From Chamaecrista fasciculata (Eukaryota > Streptophyta > Magnoliopsida > Fabales > Fabaceae): a DNA stretch of 64,000 nucleotides. Location: positions 75,174-139,173 of the forward strand of contig QANZ01012774.1 of NCBI GenBank assembly GCA_003254925.1, given 5' to 3'. Below the pieces are notes generated by a model. It saw only the letters and a list, made by a program, of their open reading frames with translations, was not told where the DNA came from and did no database searches. Below are positions 25,270 to 39,054 of this stretch, in pieces; the stretch's first letter is position 1, and every line of letters begins with the position of its first letter. The position numbers were made by a program, and so were the translations under genes.

Positions 25270-28200
25270 TCTTGATAATAATTTTGATAATCTGTATTTA
25301 ACTTTTTACCACTTTTTTTAACATGTAATGGATGGCAACCCCTGAAAATTAACGATTTGATAGAATCATGATCTGTTTATTTTTTTTAAAAATGAATAAC
25401 AATTGAAGGAGAACCTATTATATGTTTAATTCTAAAGTCAGCCCCCATTAATTTTTTAAATTTATTTTGCACTTATTACCATTTTTTAATAAACGCTTCT
25501 TAATTAATTTTTCTACATATTTCACCTCAATTTGAATATCAATTTGATTCCCCTTGATTTTCGAAAATATTTTCCACCAATTACTATTTATTAATATATT
25601 GTTATATACATTGTAAATGCTAATTAAAAAAAAAAAAAAGGCCATAACTTTCGGCTGAATTTGGATTCCACTGTATTTTCCTTCATTTTCGGTTCTCTAT
25701 TCCAAATTCTATTTAATAATTATATTTTCGGATATATTCCAAATCTAATTAACTTTCATTTTCGGATCATTTTAAATTTAAATTCTAACCATATGATATC
25801 CATGATTTTAGGAGTTTTTATTAAATAATAATTACATTTTCATGAAATTATTGAGAGGCTTTTACTAATCATTTTTCATATAAATATTTAATTCCAATTT
25901 AATTATACGATACATTCATTTTCATAATTTGATGCTTAATATTATTATTTAATTCCAGAATTTTGGTCCATATATTATACATGTGGGGATATTTAATTAT
26001 ACCCCTATAATTTTATACCATCACACATGCGGGGATATTTTTCCTATAAAAATTATACGGAATTTTTTCATTAATTGGTTACTAAATAAATAGTGAAATC
26101 TTTTTGTTGTCGATTTACTAACTATATGAAATAGTAATTCGTAAAATGGGGTTTGCCTCATCAATTATCCTCTGAATTATTATAGAAACCCCGATATCCC
26201 TACATCTTAGGATAATAATAACCAAATGTTTTTTAATAAAATATTTCGTGTAAATTTTAAACACTAAAAGTATTTACATTCGTTGGATGTGATATTCCCC
26301 AAATGATTTGTGATTTATTTAAATAATGTAAGATTCTAATTTTTGAAATCTTGCTTAATAGAATCACAAGATGTGTGATTCTAATTTCAGATTGAGAGGC
26401 TCTTACTAATCCATATCATATAAATATTTAATTCATTTTTTATTATTAGAGACGGCTAATTTCATAATTTGATCCTTAATTTCATTTTTTAATTTGAAAA
26501 TTTTGTTTACAAAAAGTTGGGAAATCATAAAATAAATATAGTATATGTATATTATAGTATATGTAAGATAAATTTTAATTATTATTAATTAATATTCTTT
26601 ATATAGTATATGTATTTAATTTTATTTTTTAATTAATATAAAATTTAATAGTAATCATAAAATTATATAAAAAACTCAATTTCATTTAATTTTTATTATA
26701 TGATACATTCAATTTCATAATTTGATGCTTAATTTCAATTTTTATTATATGATCGTTTTAAATTTTAAATATTAACCGTCTCATCACATAATGACGGGAT
26801 TTATTTTAAATTTTAAACATTTTGAAATCTTAAATTGGCCGAATATAGAAATAAAGATATATACTAGGATTTACTCAAATTTCCAATAGCTAGAATTTGA
26901 ATTTCTTTAAACTTCTGAAGATTCCCATTTTTTTAGTAGCAGATATTGTTATGTAGCAAGATTTTTGAAGATTTATTTGTTGTGGAGATTTTATAAGATT
27001 CGTTTTCTTCTCTATAAATACATATCAATGGAATGTCACTCCACATTCAGATTTGAGATTAGTTTCTGTGTTCTATTTTCTTCGTATGATTTCCTTCAAC
27101 TTTTGTTAAGCCATTATTTTATTGTTGCTCTTGCTCCATGCGTTTTTACATTTCATTTTTCTTTGTTTTTTTATATTTGTATCACCTCATTGTCAATATG
27201 TTTTTGCAGCTTATTCACCAACATCATTTGTTGAGGTAATTTTTATGATACAATCTACTCTATTTTTTTAATTCTAATCTCTCCTCTTTACTTTTTTTTT
27301 TTTAATCTTACAGTTTGATCTCAGGTCACACTAATATTCATTTATTCTATCTTCATTCTTCATTTTGATATAAACGTACGTTAATCTATTTATCTATGTT
27401 TCTCATATTTTGAAAATGGATTTTATTCATTTTGGAGGTTGGTCATCGGTCTTGGAGATCCAAAAGGCGAGACTGTGAGATGGAGGACACTAATAAGGAC
27501 TGTGAAATTGAAACAATTGGTTATGTCTTATACCAACTTTACCATTACTTGCTTTAATATTTACGAAGTTGCCTTTTCTTTATGTTATTATTATTATTAA
27601 TTTATTTCCTTTTTACAAATTTAAATCACATATTATGAATCCAGAAGTTTAATTCTATATGATTTAGAAAATGCTCATGTAGATGATCAGGATGGTGAAG
27701 ATTGAGATATGACATGATTGGAAATTCATTATTATAGCACCAAGCTCTAATCTCTTCATCCCTCATGATGTTCTCTCTATTGAGTCATGTTATATTGGAT
27801 CACTCTCCACTTTAGTTATAGATTCTTCACCTTTGTTAAAGTGTATATTTTGATTTTAGCTTATGTGTAAACATTATATAAATTCGTGTACTCATATAAG
27901 TAAATAATAATAAATTATCACTATATTAATAAGTCTTTGTACTGAATTTTATTTTTATGTTTTTCAAATTTGTGGAGGTCAATAATCTTATATCTCTTGA
28001 AAAATTATCATTAAATAATTGACGAAGAATCAAATTATTTTTTATGAATAATATCATTTTGATTAAACAATATTATTATTAATAATGTAGCTCACTTACC
28101 GAGACACTAAAGGTAAAGGAGACATCAAAATCGCCTTAACCAATCATTCAAATTTAAAAAACAGTTTGATTTTTAAATATTGAAAAAATGTCACGAATAT

Positions 28201-29090
28201 TCCTTAATTTTCAAAGGGATTATATTCCCATTAATATTTTAGATCAATATATGATCAAATATTAATAATTTTTAGTAGAGAATAATATAAAATAAATAAT
28301 TGTTTCTCTTTCTAGCTTTAATAAAAAATATTAAAATATTATATTTTTCTTCCAAATTAAAATATTATGATTAGTTGAGAAATTCTCTCTTATAAATTTT
28401 AACTATCATTTATTTACTGTCTTCTATAATTTGTGAAAAATATAATATTTTAATATGTAATTGTTAAAACTAATTTAATTGTTATTAAAATTTCAATTTC
28501 ACCAACAACATCAACTAAATAACATATTACATTTTCAATATTTAACAAATTATATATTTAAGCTTAAATTCGCACCTTTACAATGAATAAATTTTTATAT
28601 TTGATATATAGATCAAAATCCACAAGTAATCACACTCAATTTATGTAATAATAAAATGAAAGAAAATATCATCATGCGCATTATAATTCAAAATAAAGAG
28701 ATAAATAGAAATTTAATAAACAACCAAGAAAAGTATATCTTAAAATCAATGAATTTGACATGATCATTTCACACGAGACAGATTAATCTATTGTATTTAA
28801 CCCATTTTCCAATTTCAGAGTATTTATTGTTGCTATTTTCTATTAATATGATTGATTATACCAAATTTTTATCACATATAAATATAAAGAACTTTATAGT
28901 TAATGTACAAATATTCTTGCATAAATTTTGATCATTTCTTCAATATTACGAAGAAAATAAATAAATTTAAATGACAAAAAACATCTAAAAATGTTTCTTT
29001 CTTCCTCTTTCCCTCTAATTTCCTTGTAGAAGCTCATTGAGGTTAAACTAAATTCTCCCATGATTGGCACCCTAACTCTAGTTTGATTGT
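25270..29090. other. Long AT-rich gene-free stretch with diverged direct repeats
   Basis: I see no gene. A phrase close to ATAAATATTTAATTC...TTCATAATTTGATGCTTAAT recurs at about 25880-25935, 26415-26490 and 26690-26730, so part of the block arose by repeated duplication. A promoter-like word CTATAAATAC near 27013 is followed by about 700 bp without a credible coding frame. It may be the remains of a non-coding transposon. No element ends could be fixed. Confidence 0.4.
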
Positions 29091-29094
29091 TGAG

Positions 29095-30175
29095 ACCCGA
29101 GACATTGTCATTGATGGTTGCCGGGTCCACCAATTATAATTAAGCCTAATCTGCACTCAAATATAGAATATTAGTAGTAGAGGCGAGAATAGGGTCGATC
29201 CACAGAGACTAGTCTTGCCCACAGGTTATGCAGTTATAAGCCAGAGAAATAAGGAACCAGTGAATACGTCTTGCCCAAAACTAATGTCCGTGACTTTAGT
29301 CTTGCCCAAGACTAATGACGTAAGAGCAAATTTTGAACAAATGTAATGAAAAGCAATTGTAAATTAAAAAGGGTTATTACCGATTGATTGAAGCCTTGGC
29401 TGGGATCGTTTTTCATGGAGTTTCACACTATTGATATCAAAATAATGTTATCTCATCAAAATAAACAGGTTAACGAATTCACAATATGAAATCACTCTTT
29501 CATTAGGGTTGATTAAAGGATAACGTACCCAATTTAACCACTTATTAACTAGATGAATCCGACACGATCGACAATTCAACCTAAATTAATAGAATAAAGA
29601 ACCGAAAGATATTAACCCTAACAATTAATTTACGAAATTACTTGTTAGATTTTCTTCTCCCTAACATGGTACGACCATCTTAGTTGCTACTTAGTGATGA
29701 ACTTACTAATTACGAATTAATAAGAACACCTAGCGTTATGTTTACAAATCAAAATAAATAACTTTGGCCAAGAGTTATAAAATCAACTTGAATCATATAT
29801 AAAGAGATAAGTAGGAGAAAGAAAAATATATTAAATTCATGAAATAGAAAATATGATGAACAAGATCTCACAAGTGTTGAAACTTCCAATCCAAACTCAC
29901 CCTAAGCCAAGATAAGAGAGTTAGCCACGCAGGGCCATTGAGCACCAAAATATGTAAAATATGAAATTCAACATGGAGTCTAAGATCTCTTGTGAAAACC
30001 CTAGGGTTCCTATTTATAGAGCTAATTCTAACTGAAAATCTAGAATATATCATATTTTCAATTTGATTTGAAGTTTGGGAGAAAATCTAGAATCTTTGAG
30101 ATTTTGGGGGTAAATCTTTAGATATAATATTCAAATATAAACAAAATACCCCTAAAAATCTGCCTAAAATCAGAC
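29095..30175. repeat. Probable LTR-element-derived block downstream of the endonuclease gene
   Basis: The phrase GGGTCGATCCACAGAGACTAG near 29192 and repeated 'GTCTTGCCCA(A/C)' words are of a kind seen in non-coding parts of plant Ty3/gypsy elements. The block starts about TGTTGAGACCCGAG and stops just short of the endonuclease stop codon. No protein domain and no target-site duplication were found, so family and limits are uncertain. It looks old and incomplete. Confidence 0.35.
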
Positions 30176-30197
30176 TTATCAGTCATTATTACTCTTA

Positions 30198-33100
30198 TTA
30201 GGATAAAGACTTAGGTGCACGTCTTGAATCAACCTGCTTCCACATAAGATTAGCATACTCCGGGTGATCCACAAAAGGATTCCGATTGTGCTGATAAAAC
30301 TTGCATATTCTTTCATTTCTTAGCTTCTCTTCTCTTGAAGGTGGATCAACTTCATTCCATTTCAACAATGTAGAAAGAAGTCCCATCTCTTTCTTGTCTG
30401 CATGAAAGTAACTAAGTAAGGACTTAGCATCAATTTTAACCTACTCTGCTGCCATGAACTTATGAGAGTTCTACAGATTTGCATAAATGTATGAATCAGT
30501 AAAAAAAAATAGAAGGATATAAGGCACTCGCTCGTTCTTTATATTTCTGACTCAATATTCTGATCATATAATCAAAATTAAATTTAATGAAAAAGGCAGC
30601 TGAAATCATCCCATGAAAACCAGCAGTTGCAACATAACAAAGAATATCAAACCAAAGCCTAACATTGTCAATTGTATAGATTTTATGAGTAAACATAGGA
30701 GATGACAAATCTATTATTCTATTCAACATTCAAATAAACAGGAATGACAAAACATATCGACATCAAATTAAACGAAGACATGTTTAGTCAATTATCCAGA
30801 TATTGCTATGAATTAGAACTTCAAAACTCAAGCATGTAAATCATGTGAGGAAAAACATCTAACCTATGTTGGGAGTATCTGAGAGGCGAAGACCAGAAAT
30901 TCTCCCTGATTGTTGAAACCCATAGCAAACTTCCATGTACATCAATGCCCTTGCAATATCCCCTCTAACCTGAAGGTTAGTTTAACTTCAAGATATGTTG
31001 ATGAAAGAGCCATAGTCCCAAAATAAGGGAGTCAACATTAAACCAATATCCAGGCAGAGAGACAGAAAAAATTATTAACTAAATATGGATGAAGTATACT
31101 AGCTGGATTTTCGGTATCTATACAAGATTCATTCACCAATGCTTGGTTGTTCTCATGAAAACGTCCACTTGAATAGATTTTAAAAGCAATCCTCACAACT
31201 GAGGCTCGAAAATTAAGTGGCTTAGATTCCATAATTTTATTAGGGTCAAGGGAACTTAAATATACATAAACATTTTGAGGTTTACCAGGCTAGACCAGAG
31301 CAAAATTTCTAGCAAGATCAGTTTTCAAGTCATGAAGGTTCGTAAAAGACAGCCAAAAACAAAAAGAATAATAAAGCAGTACCTTCTTCGGTGGAGCCCA
31401 CCTCTTCTTGTCTGTTTCAGTGTCCAGAGCAGCTTCTTTATTTGCTGGCTTCAAACACTTCGTAGAGCTAGCATCGCATTCTCCATAGTACTTGTTTCCC
31501 CTTGATGCATTAACTGAGAGGAACTTGAATATTAACTGAAACCAGAATCGGGAGTTTAAATATATTAAGCAGTGATTCACCTTACCATTTACGTCAGCAG
31601 GGCGAATATTATGTATATCAGTCAAAGAAGGACCATTGCTTAATCCATAAGAACGAGGCCATAAATGCTCTCCTGCAAAAGGTTTACCAAGTGAGTGAAC
31701 CCAAATTGTATATTACCACGCCTCAGGGGTTAGAACTCATTTGGTTGTTGTAGTTTATCTCATCCTAGTCTTGAGCAAGCTTTACTATCTTATTTTCAAA
31801 AAGAAAACCTTAGTGCAGAATTAATCATGAAGTAAAATCAAGAAGGTCGATTTTGCACATTCTGATCAAATTAGCTTGAGTAAATATGATCTAGATAAGA
31901 CTTCTTCAGATCCTAAATTTCTACATTTTATCTTTATCTTTTGCTTTTGGTTTATAGTCAACACCAAATATCTGTTAGCGGGGATATATGCGGAATACAG
32001 AATATCCCACCCAAACGTATTGAATATTATCGACGAACAAAGAAAAGAAATACCGTAAGTAAACAACAAATAAGTAAATAAGGAGGAAGAAAGAACACAC
32101 AAGATTTGATCACGGAGTTCAGCCAATTGTGCCTACGTCTCCGGGCAACACTGCCAATATTATTATAAGAGAAGAGAGAGTACAAATTTTGGGTTTCCCC
32201 AATTCTAAGCGCCTCTTGAGCGATTTACAATGAGAGAGTCGAGTTCTATTTATAGGCCTGAGTAGTCGACTTGATCCGCAAGTCAAGGAAAACAAAATTG
32301 AATCTGATATTGTAGACATTAAGGAGAACCTGAAAACCCAATCTTGCACCAGACAATTTAAACCTAGACTACATAATAAATAGGTTCCTTTCCCAATCCA
32401 CAATTATTTGATTAACCTTTTCTTTGTCGTTAATCATACTTCAAGTTCAATGACTATCATACATATGAACCAGTCCCTTCAGTGAGCCTGGTTTAACATG
32501 CCCTAGTTAAAAAGTTACGCAAAAAATCTAAATACTTTGAAATGACTACAAGTCTGATATACATGTACTTTTCTTGCTAATAATTTGTCATCATTTACTC
32601 TTTGGGTATCAAAATATCAACCGACAATAAGCATGCTACATTGAAAAAACAGTTGTAAAATCATAAACTAATTGAGGCCAGTAAGTGACTAACATCAAAG
32701 CATGGTAACTCCATCAAATTGATTAGTTGACTCACTATTCCATCCTTGTGGCTTTCCTGATAAGCGTTTTGGAACAACCCTCAAGCTGTATATTTCAACT
32801 CTTCATAGCATGAACCATCAGTGTTTAAAAAGTCAGGTGATCTAATAAATATAAGGTATCAAAAACTGAAAGGTGTAAAGCAATACCAGTTAGGGTAAGT
32901 CCTTACATTTCGGATGAAACATCAGGTTTATCAATATCAGCAGCATCAAGAAACTTGAGGGCATCCCACACCTGTTAATCAAAGAAGCATCCTAGATCAG
33001 TAGATTCATAAAACCATGCAGAACTTTAAAAGACAAATCTAGTTGTACAAAGATTTAATCAAAACTAAATCAGCAGATGACTTAAAAAAACCAGAAATGA

Positions 33101-33918
33101 CCTCTTTGTAGGATAAGGAATGATGTGGGGCTACAATGCTATTCAACTTTTTCTTGAGTGCTTCACCTCTTAAATGCTTTTCGTGGGAATAGTATCTGGT
33201 AATATCCTCGCAAGCATAAGTAGCGGGAGCTGGATAGTCGTGAGCTTTGGCAACAAGATTGAGAAATATCAAGTAAAAAGAGATGAGTTGAGAAAGCCAT
33301 GTCCATGAGACCTTAAAACATGTTAACCACTCAGGTTTCCCCAAATATCTAGTGACAAAATAATAGTTAGTTTCACATCCTCTGTACCTAGATAATCAAA
33401 GACGAAAACAAAAATGGATTAGGAAAAAAGAAGATAATCATGAACTAAGTTTTGCAGCCATTTCAACTTGAGATTCAATCAAATCCAAAGTGAAAATGCT
33501 AGAAAGGATTACATGACTAATCAGGAGTCAGAGAGAAGTTGAAATATAAAAATGGTCAAACAGGAACTCTATCTCATTCAATATCGAAACCTTTATGAAC
33601 AAAATAACTTTATGTCTCTACCCACTAACCATTCGACAATTTTGAGGAATTCTAAAATGTTTCATGAAATCTTGATACTTCATTTAAATGGGTACTGCTG
33701 GAAAACGACGGTATAAAGATACCAATTACCAACCTCTCATAGATGTTAGAGAATCGAATTAGCGGCTTTCGACTGCTGGCACAAACAACCCAAGTGCGAT
33801 TTGGGATACGGAAAAGGGGAAGCGTTGTGTATGATGAAAGCTCTAATGTTGGGGTAGAGAAGGGAAACGAATGTTGGCGGGAAGAAAAAATAGTCTCGTG
33901 TCTCAGCTGAATCGCCAT
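30198..33918 (-). CDS. Endonuclease I (EndA/NucM-type His-Me finger nuclease), probably plastid- or mitochondrion-targeted
   Basis: Eight exons keep frame: 33730-33918, 33102-33206, 32907-32971, 32736-32800, 31586-31672, 31383-31513, 30864-30969 and 30198-30397, giving about 315 residues. The His-Me finger motif EHLWPRSYG (about 143-151, His144 as general base) and SRGNKYYG (about 174-181, metal ligands) define the endonuclease I family, best known from secreted bacterial nucleases (EndA, NucM, Vvn). The family's helix RGDIARALMYM and tail HNRNPFVDHPEYANLMW follow. Residues 1-60 are rich in Ser/Arg/Thr and poor in acids, like a transit peptide. The start at 33918 is preferred because a TATA box at 33993-34001 would place transcription after the upstream in-frame ATG at 33981. 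The first junction is the least certain. Intron 4 (31673-32735) holds an LTR-like insertion. The substrate (DNA or RNA) is not shown by the sequence. Confidence 0.88.
31973..32420 (-). repeat. LTR-like insertion within intron 4 of the endonuclease gene
   Basis: On the minus strand the stretch has the wording of plant copia LTRs (GGAGACGTAGGCACAATTGG..., then a T-rich run to CTAACA at 31973). It is not needed for the gene model and lies wholly within the intron. Its outer end and target-site duplication could not be fixed. It is probably an old solo LTR or a fragment. Confidence 0.35.
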
Positions 33919-33992
33919 TTTAACTGAAGATTGTTTGTTCCCTCGTTTTGCAGTGGATAAGGCAAGGCACTGAACCACCATTAGTAATTTTT

Positions 33993-34001
33993 ATATATAT
34001 A
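33993..34001 (-). promoter_or_regulatory. TATA box of the endonuclease I gene
   Basis: A TATATATAA-type word on the minus strand lies about 80 bp before the ATG at 33918. Its position supports that ATG over the one at 33981, which would fall before the expected transcription start. Confidence 0.5.
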
Positions 34002-34009
34002 GCATTATT

Positions 34010-35069
34010 TATTAAAAAGAAAAAAAGAAAGTACACTTCACGCCAAGCATATACTATGTATTTATTTATTACAATTTATCTACCTAAATATCATACAAAA
34101 TGAGAAGATCAACTTTACTTAAAAACTTCACCAAATGGCAAATACAGTCTCTTTAGCTACATGTGATAATCTAAAAAAATTTTATTTTGGTAGGACATGT
34201 GAGAATTTATTTTACTTTTTTAGTCATTATACTTTCATAATTTTCTCCTAAAATCCATGAACTTGTATAAAAACTTTGGCCAAGGTTTGTAGAAATGACA
34301 CCATATTTCACGAGCCATTATGGAATCAATAAGACAATAACATTAACTACCCAATGGGTGGAATAAAAAGGAAGAGAAAGAATACTCACCAAAAAAAAAA
34401 AAGGAAGAGAAAGAAAGAAATTTTTTTCCAACAAACTAGCCACTTTCTCATTAATTTTAAAAAAGTAAATAATTGACTTCTTAAAGAAGGTGAAGTTGGT
34501 TTCTATTCAATTATTGAAAATTAAAAAAAAATTAAATTGAATGGAGATAAATTAACTGATATGACATTAATATTATATAATGACATAATAAATAATGAAT
34601 GATGATGCGTAAAAAATAAAAGCGATGGATTGGGTTCACTCTTCTCTTGGCCTCTCGCAAAAAGGGCCAGCTTAACCCAACTCACCAAAGTGGCCAGCAA
34701 AATCTCCAATCTATATATAATGTCATATATTTATAACTGACAATAAATCCAATAATGATAACAAACTAAATTGACTATATTAAATACATACCATTATCTA
34801 TGTTCACAAAGTAATCCATGGAAAACGCTTTTGCAATAACCATGAAAAAGATAAACTAATACCATTAATTTTCCAAAAAATCTCAAATGGCAAGATCCTT
34901 CGAAAAAAATCCATAAGGCAATGGTGATCAGTAGAAATGGGAGAGACATGTGTGCTCAATCCAAAAGAAGGAAATGGGAAAGAGATGCATTGGCAGCGCT
35001 CCATCTATGGCGGCCAAAAAAATACCATAAAGCCATGAAAGGTATTGTGATGGGATGTTCTGTTCCAAG
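34010..35069. other. Intergenic DNA between endonuclease and PHAX genes
   Basis: No gene is supported. It contains A-runs and the expected 3' untranslated region of PHAX near 35069. Short open frames (62-66 residues) show no domain. Confidence 0.4.
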
Positions 35070-38009
35070 TTAGGTTGCATCATTATTTACAGTGTCTTTA
35101 AGCAAGTCATCATCATATGAAACAGGTATCCTCAATCTTTCATGGACAGAGACACGATTCTCTTCAGCAGATGGATCGTGTTTATTTTGCACTTGGGATG
35201 CAGAAACAGCACTGTCTAAAACCTTGTCCTGAATCCCTTCCGCAAATGATAAGGGCACCTCTTGTGAATCATCCTCTTTCTTTTGCCCAGATAGTTGGGT
35301 AACTTTTGGCCGTCTAAATTGTTTCTGCATAATTATATAAACTTCATAAGGAGCCACATACAACTGATTATCACAAAACGCATTATCATCCAAGCTTGAA
35401 TTAAGTTAATGGAGGCTTGGTTACACATAATGAATGACTACTTACTAAACATAACCCTTAGGCTAGTAACAAATTTTCACACAAGATGTTGCCTCAAATA
35501 GGTCAGTAGTCCTGGTAAAATTTAACACAATTTTGATAAGAAAAAAAATTATATTTGATAAGTCAATCACACATTCTTCCCTGATGATTTGCCTGTAACA
35601 TGAAAATCAATGCACAAAGTAGGTGATCAACAATGTCGTCAACAGCTTTCATGCTCACCTCAGAACCAAATAATAGGGACATCTTTGCAGAGAGGGATAC
35701 TTCTGCTCTAAGACAGTAGCACCTCCTATGTGGTTGTTGCCTCTCTCCTTACAAGAGGGGGTCCCTATTTATATTTTCCTAAGGCATTTTCGGTTTGTAG
35801 ACTACATGTGTAAAAAACCTCTCCTCCCTCAAAGCATACGTTATAACATAAATCTTAAAATCAAATAAGTGCATGAGCACTAGAAAATTTAATTACACAC
35901 CTCAAATTCCTTTGCTTTTTTCATTATCTCTTTGTATGCATTCGGTTCACGAGTTTTAATGATATTCCACAATATGCCACCACCATTCCTCATGCGTCTA
36001 CCATCAGCAGTCTGCTGGCCTCCACAAGCTTGTATTGCATCTACCTGTGATTGTAATAGTTCATTATACAGGTTTATGATGTATCAAATTGGTCAGATTA
36101 GAAAAGAGCCTAAAACAAAAATAAAAAATGGGGCCTTTATTTCATGGGACACAAATAAGCTAAGATTTTATACTTTGTACCACCAATAGGTGCCTTATCT
36201 TTTTAGCTATTCAGCAAAATAATTTAATTAAAAACTGTAAACACAGAGCAACAATTACCTAAATCAGAGACCGCAAAAGTGGGATAGAGTCCATGTAAAA
36301 TAATGCATGTTTAGAGAGATTAAACTTTGGCTCAGACATCGGTAGCCTGGCTTTGTTAGTAGAACAAGTAGAATTTTCTACATATGCACAGGGACCGACA
36401 AAATGAAGGAAAGAAATGAATATCAACCTTCACAAGGAGTAAATGATGAAATGATTCAGCCAGGAACATCAGAGCTCAAGCAGAGGAGTGGAAGGGTCAA
36501 GCAAACTTCGGGAAGAAAAAATCTGCAAGGTTAGGGACACAAATTTGTGCATCAGAAATTATGAGAGGCTGCGTGGTTCTATAGAAGAATGGATATGCAT
36601 CACCAGCTCAAGGCTCGTCTAGAATGATAGAATCTAATTTGTCCCTTTCCATACAAGTTATAGAAAACACTGCTCCCAGGACAAAGTACACACCCATTTG
36701 TGAGAGGAAAAAGAAAAAGACGAAGGAAGAGAACAAATTACAAAAGAGCAGTTTTTTTTTTTTTTTTTGTTAAATGCAATGCACATTCAAACTTAGGATT
36801 AATAGAAGAGGCCAGTGAGAAAAGTGAAGCTGAAGAATATCCAGATAGTAGCAATAAGGCTATACAGAAAAAACTCACCAAAATTTGTAAGGTCAGAACT
36901 GTAGTTGAGGAAACCTTCCCATGTGGAGTTCAAGTGGTAGATATAAGACGAACCAAAAAATAAAAAGGATAGCTTTTATAGCTATGCATAGTGCAAAGAA
37001 CCATACCTCAAGGATCACTTTTATTCTTTTGGATTGAAAGGATCAAATACATTACAATGAAAACCTATAACACTGGTAGACATGCAATTCTAGCAACAAA
37101 AACCTCCATCTAACTATAAGGGCAAAAAGGATTTAGAATCGAGAAACAGTGTAAGAAAAACAGAGAGGGATTAAGAACTGAGACAATTCATAAAAGTCAA
37201 TTTAAATACTTGAATTAATACCAAAAGCAAAACTTCTTTCGGTTACGTTGAAATTATAATGAATATTATTAAAGCCACAAAATGCATTATTCTATACACG
37301 ATTCTTCAGTTCATCCCAACTTTCAAGATGCCATGATGTTTCACAAAAGGCCTTACTTTGTTTGACAAACTGATGAAGAAAGAAAGCTTTCACTTCAGTA
37401 ATATGAAACCAAAACTACAGTACATAAGAAGTTCTAATACCTCTTGGACGAGATCACTTAATGCAGATACCCCAAGGCAACCAACAGCTGTGTATACCAT
37501 GTATGACTTCTTCTCTTTCAGGCGCCGACATGTATCTAATACAAACCTGAAAAGCATATAATTATGTTAGAATTCAATCTTGTGAAAGAGGAATACCAAA
37601 TTATGAAAATTTTAGTGACAAAATATAAATAACAGAGTACAGCCCTCCGGTCAGACCAACTGTTATGTAATGACATGAATGACATGCGAGTCTGTAACTC
37701 AAAAGCAAAATAAAGAAAATCATCCCAACAAGGAAAAGGGTAAAACCTGTTAACGTCAATGAATCCTGAGCCCTTCCTCTTCTTCTTATTCTTTTTCTTA
37801 TTAGCTCTACGCCTGCGGTTCTTACTCTGAGATTCTTGATTAGCAATATTGACATCTCCCGCAGTGCTTTGCCCCACATCATTATTCTGTTGTGAACCAT
37901 GGTCCAGCAGCTCTCCTTCCTCAACATCGAGCATCTCAACATCGTCGTCAACATCCTCAAAACTATCCTCCTTGTAAATGGCATCTAGAATATTATCTTC
38001 ACCCTCCAT
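35070..38009 (-). CDS. PHAX: PHAX, phosphorylated adaptor for RNA export
   Basis: Four exons keep frame: 37747-38009, 37441-37546, 35901-36044 and 35070-35324, giving 255 residues. PHAX bridges capped U snRNAs and the cap-binding complex to the export receptor CRM1 in the nucleus. The N-terminus is acidic (EDVDDDVEMLDVEEGELL). A basic nuclear signal (KNRRRRANKKKNKKKRKG) follows. The PHAX RNA-binding domain covers about residues 88-170, with FVLDTCRRLKEKKSYMVYTA and QTADGRRMRNGGGILWNIIK, then KQFRRPK. The C-terminal tail (RVSVHERLRIPVSYDDDLL) is typical of plant members. Intron 2 is long (36045-37440). The gene runs divergently from EER5/THP1 with about 1.2 kb between start codons. Assignment is firm. 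Confidence 0.95.
36045..37440 (-). other. Long second intron of PHAX
   Basis: This is the 1.4-kb intron between the two RNA-binding-domain exons. It contains a T-run near 36751-36768 and no credible inner gene; an 87-residue plus-strand frame at 36700-36963 has no domain. Confidence 0.5.
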
Positions 38010-38485
38010 ACAAACAGCTAAAGCAGAGAGTGAAAGGGTTTATGTCAATAGTCATGTACACACAAATTGTAAGAACTAAAATACAACAAGCCCTAATGAC
38101 TAATCTCAACCACGAAAACTGAAACGAGGAAAAAGTGAATGAAGTTGAGATTGTAATAAGAGGCTTTACGAACTGAATAAAGCGTTAATCGTCGAAGAAA
38201 CAAAGGGTTCGGTCCCAAAATGTACCTTAACGCTGCTGCTTAGTAAGTTGCTGATCGATCTCTTGGCGCAGCAAGTGCTATGACACAAGGACGAATAAGA
38301 GAAACAGAGAATGAAGCGAAACAGGCAAACAAGCACGATGCTTTGCTTGCGGTGTGCCGGTGTCGAAAGCAGAAGAAGCTACTCACTAGACTAGCCTGAT
38401 ATCAGAACGGAGTCAATCCAGAGATAGGCCCATCTAGAGAAAAGCCCAATTTGAAGCCCACGTTCTTTGTTTGCAATAAAAGATA

Positions 38486-39054
38486 GGTGAAAGGGTCATT
38501 TTGGTCCTAACTATGTGCCCTAATGTTCATTTTGGTCCATTATGTTTCAAAATATTCAAATAGGTCCTAACTGTGTGCCCTAATGTTCATTTTGGTCCAT
38601 TATGTTTCAAAATATTTAAATTGGTCCTAAATGTTTGTAAAATGTTTCATTTTGATCCCAAACTATTGAATACGACTTGTCTCAAGTTTACACGTTACGA
38701 GTTTAGAGCTAAAAATTGTTCTCAAAGAGTACTTTCTTTATCCAGTTAGAGTCGTCAGAAAACGAGGTTAAATCGGTCCTAAAAGTAAACTACTCATTTT
38801 ATGGTCAAACAAATAAAGTTGATCATATCTCTCTCGTTTCAAATTTGAATGCGACGAATTCAAAACTATGAGTTCCTCTTAACAATCCTTTTAAATTTGA
38901 AATGAGATACGAGAGACATATGACCAAATTCAATAGTTTGAGACCAAAATGAACTATTTTATTAATATTTAGGACCAATTTAAACACTTTGAAACATAAT
39001 GTACAAAAATGACCATTAAAGCGTATATTTATGACCAAAATGACCCTTTTGACC
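38486..39054. mobile_element. Mutator-like MITE in the PHAX-EER5 intergenic region
   Basis: Inverted ends GGT(G/C)AAA(A)GGGTCATTTTGG extend about 100 bp inward, with repeated CATTTTGGTCC words. A perfect 9-bp duplication TAAAAGATA lies at 38477-38485 and 39055-39063. The left arm has a tandem repeat (TAACTGTGTGCCCTAATGTTC at about 38504 and 38567). Related single arms occur near 50877 (left end) and 47980-48260 (inner part). It occupies almost half of the DNA between the two divergent genes. Confidence 0.9.

Noticed and set aside
36700-36963. 87-residue plus-strand frame in PHAX intron 2
   Set aside because: Basic low-complexity start, a Phe-run from a T-tract and no domain; it lies antisense in an intron of a confident gene.
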